Source: Neonectria sp. B-13 (Eukaryota > Ascomycota > Sordariomycetes > Hypocreales > Nectriaceae). From it: DNA of 64,000 nucleotides. The notes beneath the pieces were generated by a model. It did not search any database, had not been told where the DNA came from, and saw only the letters and a list, made by a program, of their open reading frames with translations. Every line of letters begins with the position of its first letter. Positions within the stretch are counted from its first letter, which is position 1. This document shows, piece by piece, positions 56,294 through 64,000 of the stretch. Both the position numbers and the translations under genes were made by a program. Location of the stretch: contig NOKP01000018.1 of assembly GCA_002682825.1 (NCBI GenBank), positions 494,099-558,098 on the forward strand. Direction: 5' to 3'.

Positions 56294-56909
56294 GGTCCTA
56301 TGCTTTTGGATTTATGGAGAGGGCCAGCAGACGAAGCCGTTGAGATGCGATACCCTGCTTAATGAATGCCTGGAATTGCCAGGCGTGTACGAACACCCAT
56401 TCCCTCGTGGTTCGAGTCTAGCATAGCCTTCTGGAACGCCTGCAACATACGCGCACATGTTTTCGGTAGTCATTACGCATCCCCACACTTCTGCATAGTT
56501 CAAGGTATATTGGTGCGAATCAATCGACTGATGGAGTCCGAACGTATGAGCAAGCCCATTTTGAGTGACGTTCATTGACAAAGAGAGGGCGGTATCGGAA
56601 GCGTCGCCGATCAAATTCGTGGCTCACCAGTGGCTGGTGGCTCACCGAATACTCCACCGAGCACCCCACCGAGGTGAGGGTTGGGTCTGTGGCTGTGGCT
56701 GGTGAAACCCAATGGTTTATTTTTGCCTGACGCACCAGGCAGAAATGCACAAACACATTAGGGCTCGGCTAACCCAACCACACGCCAAAAATCCCCAGCT
56801 TCCAGACCCCGCCAGCGAAAAGTTCCCAGCAACGCCCAACGCCGAAACACCACAATCCACATACCCTTCGCGCAGACCCTTTCGACGGCACCCCAGCGCA
56901 ACAATCAAA
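56294..56909. promoter_or_regulatory. Promoter region of RPS2
   Basis: About 615 bp holding the sulfurtransferase 3'UTR and the RPS2 promoter. A telomere-like pair TTAGGG (56758-56763) and CTAACCC (56769-56775) lies about 135-150 bp upstream of the RPS2 ATG, within the likely core promoter or leader. The remainder is C/A-rich leader. Confidence 0.5.
56758..56775. promoter_or_regulatory. TTAGGG / CTAACCC telobox-type pair
   Basis: One TTAGGG and one CTAACCC, separated by five bases, upstream of RPS2. Each matches the telomere-type sequence recognised by telobox Myb proteins such as Tbf1. The two half-sites are inverted relative to each other. Binding is a prediction only. Confidence 0.4.
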
Positions 56910-57848
56910 ATGGCTGACCGAGGAACTTCTCGCGGTGATTCGCGCGGTGACTCGCGCGGTGGTGGTTTCGGAGCCCGTGGTGGCGACCGTGGTCGTGGTC
57001 GTGGCCGTGGCCGTGGACGTCGTGGTCCCCGCAACGAGGAGAAGGAGTGGCAGCCCGTTACCAAGCTCGGTCGATTGGTCAAGGCCGGCAAGATCAACAG
57101 CATGGAGGAGATCTACCTGCACTCTCTGCCCATCAAGGAGTACCAGATTGTCGACAACTTCCTGCCCAAGCTCAAGGATGAGGTCATGAAGGTGCGAACG
57201 ACTCCACGAGGGTCCCGAGCCCGGGCGACGGGGTATGGGGGGAATCGCAGCTAACGAGTGCCGTAAAACTACAGATCAAGCCCGTCCAGAAGCAGACCCG
57301 TGCCGGTCAGCGAACCCGTTTCAAGGCCATTGTCATCATTGGTGACTCCGAGGGCCACGTCGGTCTCGGCATCAAGACCTCCAAGGAGGTTGCCACTGCC
57401 ATCCGCGCCGCCATCATCATCGCCAAGCTCAGCGTCATCCCCGTCCGAAGAGGATACTGGGGTACCAACCTCGGTGCTCCTCACTCCCTGCCCTGCAAGG
57501 AGAGCGGCAAGTGCGGTTCCGTCACCGTCCGTGTATGTATATCCCGAACGCAAAACCAACGGGAAATTCACAAACTAATTTTGACGACAGCTTATCCCCG
57601 CTCCCCGTGGTACTGGCCTCGTTGCCTCTCCCGCCGTCAAGCGATTCCTCCAGCTCGCCGGTGTCGAGGATGCCTACACCTCGTCCGCTGGTTCCACCAA
57701 GACCCTCGAGAACACCCTCAAGGCTACCTTCGTGGCCGTGTCCAACACCTACGGCTTCCTGACCCCCAGCTTGTGGAAGGAGACCAAGCTGATCCGAAGT
57801 CCCCTGGACGAGTTTGCGGATACCCTGCGAGAGGGCAAGCGTTACTAG
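56910..57848 (+). CDS. RPS2: 40S ribosomal protein S2 (uS5)
   Basis: Three exons (56910-57191, 57275-57532 and 57591-57848) encode 265 residues. The protein starts with an RGG/RG-rich tail ([17 protein letters not shown]), the usual arginine-methylation target. It continues with the uS5 S5 RNA-binding domain ([60 protein letters not shown]) and the C-terminal domain ([35 protein letters not shown]). Donors are GTGCGA and GTATGT; both acceptors are ACAG. All junctions are phase 0. Size and order match fungal S2. A telobox-like element lies in the upstream region. Confidence 0.97.
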
Positions 57849-58135
57849 ATGGCTGGAAACGGTGCGCGGAGTCACGATCATTGTGTTTCATTGCATGGTT
57901 GCCGGTTAGGACATCAGATTTGAGGCTATGAAAATAATGGCTTTGGTCTGAATGAAAATTAAATCCTTCAAGTTGTGTTCTATATGGAACTGAGCCACCG
58001 TGATCCAGCCAGTAGTCCATTGAGTCGAGCGAATTAACTAACGCCGAGACTGGGCAAAAACCAATACCTAAAAGCCGTCTTTCGCAACCACGAAATTCAT
58101 ACTAACAACACAAAATATGCTTGATGTCCTCTTAA

Positions 58136-61100
58136 TTAATCCTCAGATTGTTCATCTTCATTCAAGTCCTCGATTTCCAAATTCAGCCGCCGTCCCTGGA
58201 GGAGTTGCGTTCGTACCGAGACGGTGGGTGTTGGTGGAGGAGCCCTTGACGGTGGAGGGGTTGCATCATACAAGTCCTCGTTGTCATCGTCAACCTCGCC
58301 GGCCTCGTTCTGATCGCTCTTGTCTTTGTCGCTCTCATTCTCATCAGATGTATCCCTGTCTGCCTCTGTAGTCCCGTCTTGAGAATCCAGGGACGGGTCC
58401 CGTGGCTTGCTCTTGGGGACGAGTCGTAGGTCGACCTCTGGCAAATCGGTGGGTTCGCCATTGCGCTTCTTCAGCCTGCCGATGAGCTTTGAGAATGTGC
58501 TACTCCGAATCGGAGCTTTTGGCTCAAAGACTGAGTTTGTATGTTTAGCATGACTTCTCGCGGATTAGTTGTGAAATGGCTTACCGCTTCTGATGGAGTC
58601 CTCGATCATCTTCCTCTGCAAAGGCGTGTCGCCAGACCAGAACTCGGCGGGTCCGGGCTTGAAGCTACGTCGTCCGACATCTGGGTCTGAGAACGGGATT
58701 GTAAACTCTTGGGCTGTCTCGGATGGAAGCTTATAGACCGTCCTCATGGGTCTCGGGGGAGGATCCTGGACCTCGGGCGTCTGAGCCTCATACTCATCAA
58801 CCGAGTCGGGCATCTGAGCCTCACCCTCATGAATCGAGATCACGGGTGTCTGAAGCTCATCCTCATGAGTTGGGACCTCTTTAGTTGTCTCTGTCGGTTC
58901 ACGCATCATCGCCGTGATGCCAGCATGGTTCTCTCGACCGGAGTTCCGGATCTTCTCCTGAGTCTCCTCGCTCTGCAAATGCAGCGGCCACCGATTCATA
59001 TCCCAGAACCGGCCTACTTTGCTCTTCCGTCCTGGAACCGCAAACGCCCACACGGGCTCCCGACGAGCCACATCGCGAATCAAACCATCCGCACCCTCGA
59101 GGCGCACCACGCGCGTCGCATGGAGCAGGCTCTTGTTCTCGTACGCCTCACGCACAATCGCCTTGCGCACAATACTGTGCGTGATGAAGCCCGAGTCGCC
59201 CTTGTCGTAGCACGCCAACCCGCCCCATTCCTCGCGGTACGCCTCCGGCTCCGCCATGCGGATAACGTCGCGGTACTTGGGCGTGATGCGGTCGTGGCCG
59301 AACTTGCCCGGGTTTTTATCTGGGTTGTTGGGCCGCTTGTCCGCGTCGTCGTGCCAGTATTTGACCACCATCGCCAGGAACTCGCGGTTTTCCTTCTTCT
59401 TCTTCTTTGTGAGACGGCGTTGGTTCTCCTGGTGCTTTGCTTGGAGGTCGCGCAGGGTCAAGCCGAGGCGGTAGGCGAGACATCGAAAGAAGTTGTTCAC
59501 GATGGGACGGTCTCTGACGATGGTAGACTGTTTGGTGAGGCAGTCCGTCCAGTTGCGCAGGTCCTGGAACCTGGGCATGTAGTCTCGGTAGTTACCAAAG
59601 TCCTCGGACTTCGGGATTGTGACCACCGTGGAGATGGTGTCGGGCATGGAGGCGACTTCGTCGGTTTCTGAATCATCTGGTTCCACGCGTTTTTGACGAC
59701 GACGGAAGGCTGATGGGCTGGGCCATCTGACAAGGTCCTCTGGGTGGAAAGTTTTCAAGGACCGTCTCAGCACTTCTTCGCCGCTTGTGTCAATACCAAA
59801 GCTAGCCATGGTCAGTATAAATCATTAATTTCGAGGATCGACATACTCTAGTACTCCCTTCCCCGCCAACACCTTGAGGTACGTGATGGCCTCCTCACGG
59901 GTGTACACGTGTCGCTTCAGGGGCCCCTGAGTATCAAGATTCACGTCGGCGAGGAACTCGTCCAAGGTGATTGGCTTGGTATCGCGGAAAAGCGACTTGG
60001 GGTTGAGGTCCAGCATCATGCTGTCCACACGCCACTCGAACACATGGGCCATGGGATCTTCACTTGTCAAGGCTCGGATCATTTTCTCGTTGACAGACAG
60101 CGACCCAAAGGCGTGCAAGAAATTCCGCTCCTCGGGGCGGATATGATGCAGTTTGGTCTGACCAGAATTGTCTTCATGGTCATGACGAAATTCATCCTTT
60201 CGGAACTTTAGATTCCATTTCGTCCAGTGCTCGTTCTGCATCGCTCCCTCGACGAGTCGGAGAGCATCTGCCAGTAAAGCTCGCGGTGCCCTCAGCTGAG
60301 CTCTCTTCAGCCGCTGGTGCAACAAGCGACATGATCGCAGAAGGTCGAAGACCTTTTTCATCTCCTTGTCCATAAAGTCGTGGAAATACGGCCCCTTGTA
60401 GTTGGTTGGCAAATCCATGATGGGATCCTTGCGTCTCAGCCACTTCCTCTCCCCCCAGGCGCCCTTGATCGAGGCCGGCCGCACCCACTGCGCCCACTGC
60501 TCGTCTGACTCCTGGAACCACCTGTGCGCCATGGTATAGCTGAAGGGATCGCGCGCAGCCTTCTCTGGGACGTTTTTAACGGGTATACTGTCCCAGACGA
60601 TGCCCAGGTCCGGCTTCTCCGGCTCCTTATCTGTCGGAAGTATGAGGACGCGCCACGGGCCGCTGACGATGCGGTTCTCGGCGCCGTCGAACATGTTGAG
60701 ACACTGCTGCAAAGCTGCCCGGCGCGCTCCGTGGAACTTGGCGAATGACTTGAGAGACTGGACGCCGAGCTCGCGGGGTCTCGATGGTGGCTGGGCGACG
60801 TCGTTGGGCGAGAGCTGGAACTTGCACTCGTCCTTCAAAAGTTCCGAGGTAGTTCTCATGCCGCCTCTAATACACTTGTCGTAGTGTTTGTTTTCATATG
60901 CTACCATGTTGAAGCTCTGATCCTCGGTACCGAGCGATGGATCGTTTCTTCGTTTGCCGCGCTTGTAGTACACCTCAACGTCAAGCTCGTACTGGTTCAT
61001 CAGGTCATGCATCGAGATCCTATGAGGTAACCTGTACTGGAAGTCATGCACACTCTTGACGCGGTTCAGTAGTAGATGCCGCTCTCCCATGTCATCGCCC

Positions 61101-62510
61101 TCAGGCTCGGCATCCGCGGTGTTTTGAGCACTCTGAAGCGGCGGCAATCTCTGGCTCTTGGCAGGCAGCGTTTTCGGGAAGTTGAGGTTAAGTTCCGGCT
61201 GGCCGTAGTGGTACTGCTCAAAGACCCAGTGCGTACGGAGCATTTGGCGTGCTTCGAGGAGGTCATCGCCCCAGTCCTCGCCCTTGTAATTTTTCGTCAA
61301 GTAATCGAAGTACTCGGCAAGCTCCGCAAACTTGCGTGGCCAGTCAACGGTGCGGTCGATGTCCTCGTCGGCAAGGAAGTTCTTGGCGCGGCTGAGCTGG
61401 ATCTTGGGAGCCTCGATCTTCCAGCCCTTGTAATCGTGCAGATTCACGTCTCTTGATGTGTCGATGCCCTTTGGGCTCGACCATTTCTGCAACCAGTTTC
61501 CGCCGAACTTGGTCCCAGACTCTCTAGATGGACCATCATCGTCCGAGCCTAAGTTTGGAAGGTCTCCTAGCATCTCGACATCTGACAAGTCCGGGTTCGA
61601 AAACTCCTCCTGCGTTTCTTGTGGTTGGTTTGTTCTGGTGCTGATAGTAAACCCGGGAATCAGAGGCGCTCGATGACTTTGGGCTTCAACTGGTTGCCCC
61701 GAAGGGTCCAAACCGGGCCCTTCAGCCGGAGTCGCTGGGGCACTGTCGAGATCCATTGGAACACCGGTTATTCCCGTGAGTCTGATGGCCGGGAGGTTGC
61801 CGGAACCTCGTGGTTGGGGGTGAGGCTGCTGAGGCTTGGAGGCTCTGCGCATAGTTCTAATAAGTCGCAAGGCGCCTCTAGCTGTATGCCGCGTTAGCCT
61901 CAAGCCTGTACGTTGATGTTGATGGGAGACTTACGAGACCCTGCATCAACGACATCTTCTTCCGGCTCCATGGCGGGACCAAACGACCCCGCGGACGAAG
62001 AAACGGACGAAGCGTGCGAATGTCCACCATCTTTATTTCAAACTGTCAACAGCAACACGTGAACTAGAGCTTAGGGATGCATACCTAGAACCATCTGCTT
62101 CAGGTAAAAATGATGCTCGCCGAAGATCTCGGCGGCAGGGTAACGGAAGGTGGGGGAAACGTCAAGAAACTCATCCAGGACATGGTTTCCGAAGAAGCGA
62201 TCCAGACTTTGTAAGAATTTCTGGGTGTCCTGCTCGTGTGTGTAGCTGTTCAACGATCTCTGGACTTCGTCTGGGAGGCTATCAATCCCCACCAATAAGG
62301 ACATGACCATGTCCGCTAGCCGTCGTATCAGTATTGGGCCCAGGATCTGTTTCGAGCATCCAACTCACCGACCAATTCTTTTACACCCTTCCGAGGTTCG
62401 CTCTGATCCTCGGATGTGTCCATCACATCTTCTGAGCGTCCTTCTGGCATGGTTGTTGTCGTTGTCTCGCCAGTGTCCGAGACGGAATCTTCGTCCATCG
62501 GATCCGCCAT
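58136..62510 (-). CDS. Large fungal protein of unknown function (1371 residues)
   Basis: Six exons (62369-62510, 62085-62315, 61935-62030, 59847-61881, 58585-59801 and 58136-58530) join in consistent phases to one 1371-residue product. The N-terminus is acidic (MADPMDEDSVSDTGETTTTT), followed by a helical block (VLDEFLDVSPTFRYPAAEIF). The large central part is charged, with Trp/Tyr-rich stretches (LRTHWVFEQYHYGQPELNLN; KYWHDDADKRPNNPDKNPGK; RREPVWAFAVPGRKSKVGRF) and a Lys run (RRLTKKKKKENREFL). The C-terminus is acidic (NLEIEDLNEDEQSED). No known domain was recognised, and the composition suggests a nuclear or nucleic-acid-associated protein. The junction of exons 2 and 3 needs an AAG acceptor. 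Without it, exons 1-2 would be a separate 125-residue gene ending VLGMHP, and the rest would start at ATG 61970 (MEPEEDVVDAGS). It diverges from another unrecognised gene. Confidence 0.65.
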
Positions 62511-63114
62511 GATGACGACCTAAGTTTATGGCTGAAAGAAAAGGGTTGAAGATGAAGAAAGAAAAAGGATCAGAGAAATAGAGAAGAAGGGAAATTTTAC
62601 AACAAGGTCAACTGGGTGGAAACAGACAAAGGCATGTGAATGAAGCAAGCAAAGAGAATGCCCACTAACAAACACAAACAACCCATCCACGTGCGTGCCG
62701 CCCTCTTCTACAATTTGGACAACACAAAGAAGCTCCTCCCTGTAGGACGCACGGAAGCATTGCAAGTTGTCGGCGCATTCTCGCAGTACCGCCTCATGAC
62801 AAATTGCCAACAATAACAACAAAGAATCGGCCAAGCCATGATTGAAAGAGATGAAGGAAGACATTCAGTAATATCAAGCTAGTGCGCCAAGAGGGTGCAG
62901 ACTATTGAGCGTGACCACTTCCGGGGACTTCTTTGTTCAGAATGGAAGCGCCACAGTTTGGCAAAGGCACAGGCCAAAGCTGGAACTGAGGAGAAGAAAG
63001 CTGGAACTGAGGAGAAGAAAGCAGAAGGGGAACAGGTAAATTTGGTCGGTGCCGCCTTAGGGATAACTGATCACTTTCAAGTCAAGTCAGTTTGGCGGTA
63101 AAACATTGCACACA
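62511..63114. promoter_or_regulatory. Divergent promoter region with 21-bp tandem duplication
   Basis: About 600 bp between two divergent unrecognised genes. It contains a perfect two-copy 21-bp direct repeat (62976-63017). An open frame at 62895-63101 (KAGTEEKKAGTEEKKAEGE) crosses the duplication but has no other support. Confidence 0.5.
62976..63022 (+). repeat. 21-bp tandem duplication
   Basis: Two perfect copies of a purine-rich 21-bp unit starting AAAGCTGG, plus five bases of a third, about 100 bp upstream of the next start codon. Confidence 0.92.
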
Positions 63115-64000
63115 ATGGCTAGCGGTACAGAATCAGACTCTGGTCAGCCTCACGTCGGTGAGGATGCCCCAAAGGACAAACTTTCGCAAGCTCGAAGGCA
63201 AGAGCCTGCGGCCAGTGACAGATGGCGCCCAGGAAGAAGTGTTAAAAACGTGGAATTAAATCTTGGACTGGGAGCAACTCAGAACGAGCAAGGAGAAATC
63301 GCCATGGACGACACTGGTGATTACGAGTCTGAGCCAGACGGCTCTCCAAGCCCGCATGAACGGCCGCCATATAGCATCCACCTCCCTACGGTCAGACCGA
63401 TTCTCGACCCAGGTCAGCCTTCGACATCATCGAGTCATACCCGGAAACCGATCCCTCCAGACTGGGAACCGCCCCTAGCCGTCGGAGCATCTCTCGGTGA
63501 GGGCTTGAGCCATCTGGAGAAGGCCGACCGGCTGGTGGTGCAGTGGGAAGCAATTCTCAAGAATGCTCGCGAGACGCAGCCACATGCAGACCTATCGTCG
63601 TTTGAAAGGCAGCTGGAGAAGGTCACGCGGGAACGGGATATGATGGAAGAGAGTGAAGAAAACATGCTGCCTGCGTAAGCCGCGATCACGCTTGGAATAC
63701 GTGACTATAGCTAACTGTATAGTGACGAGCTTGAGTCGACGAAGCGAGAGCGCGTTGACGGGCGTATCGACGACCTAGAGGAGGCATGGGAGCGAACTCC
63801 CAGCAAGGCTGGCAAGATCAACATCCGAGCAGCGATCGATGCCTACAAGGACGGGCGCATTCCGTGCTGGGACAAATGGACGCTTATATATGCGGGCCAC
63901 GTCGTCGACCATTGTCCTACATATCAATCATTCACTGTAGACCGAGACGAGAGACTTAACCGCTACTTCGAAGACCATGGTGAAGGCTGGCTCTGGTTCG
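63115..64000 (+). CDS. 5' part of an unrecognised fungal gene (runs off the window)
   Basis: Exon 1 63115-63674 and exon 2 from 63723, separated by a 48-nt intron (GTAAGC, GCTAAC branch, TAG acceptor); exon 2 stays open to the end, giving 279 codons so far. The N-terminal 130 residues are polar and disordered. A coiled-coil segment follows (about 140-215: SHLEKADRLVVQWEAILKNA; FERQLEKVTRERDMMEESEE; DELESTKRERVDGRIDDLEE), then a compact domain with many aromatics (YKDGRIPCWDKWTLIYAGHV; LNRYFEDHGEGWLWF). No family was recognised. Style and charge pattern resemble the divergent large gene next door, so a functional pairing is conceivable. ATG 63115 is the first in-frame ATG. Confidence 0.7.

Noticed and set aside
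56405..56425. Possible tRNA B-box (GGTTCGAGTCT on the plus strand)
   Set aside because: No cloverleaf or acceptor stem could be formed with flanking sequence.
58709..59671. 320-codon plus-strand open frame
   Set aside because: Antisense to exon 5 of the large gene, which has consistent splice phases on both sides.
1..64000. CRISPR arrays, prokaryotic operons, insertion sequences
   Set aside because: No spaced direct-repeat array or bacterial gene organisation is present; all genes are eukaryotic and spliced in fungal style.

Overview
The window is nuclear DNA of a filamentous ascomycete (Pezizomycotina, most likely Sordariomycetes). The reasons are short GT-AG introns of about 42-200 nt with CTGAC/CTAAC branch sites, long gene-free spacers, and a eukaryotic single-copy gene set: fungal TBF1-type telobox protein, RRG9, COP9 subunit 7, eL31, uS5, CHK1 and APC11. 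No prokaryotic feature, CRISPR array, intact transposon or recognisable secondary-metabolite cluster was seen. All spliced models below were built by hand from reading-frame continuity, splice consensus and family expectation; none is confirmed by transcript data.

Left part (1-21.5 kb): the 3' end of a Gly/Thr/Tyr-rich protein gene, a mitochondrial dicarboxylate-type carrier with a 5-nt microexon, mitochondrial Phe-tRNA synthetase, a 4.6-kb gene-free stretch, calcipressin, an mpaB/Lcp-type (DUF2236) protein, an RRG9-like mitochondrial protein with an expanded KFKGND repeat, a membrane-anchored short-chain dehydrogenase, and a fungal pseudokinase.

Middle (21.5-45 kb): a 5-kb gene-poor stretch holding one decayed coding remnant, a small secreted/GPI-like protein, a TBF1-like telobox DNA-binding protein, a protein built almost entirely from Cys/His modules (the most novel-looking gene here), a coiled-coil protein, and a CCC2-type Cu+ P-type ATPase.

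Right part (44.8-64 kb): gene-dense, with several divergent pairs. In order: COP9 subunit 7, a Rax1-like RGS membrane protein diverging from ribosomal eL31, a UBC11/UbcH10-type E2 diverging from CHK1, a broken C2H2 zinc-finger gene, APC11 diverging from a mercaptopyruvate/thiosulfate sulfurtransferase, ribosomal uS5 (RPS2), and a very large unrecognised gene diverging from a second unrecognised gene that runs off the end. The APC/C E2, the APC/C RING subunit and CHK1 lie within about 5.5 kb, and COP9 subunit 7 is nearby, so cell-cycle and ubiquitin functions are locally concentrated. The same stretch shows several introns ending in AAG instead of CAG/TAG.
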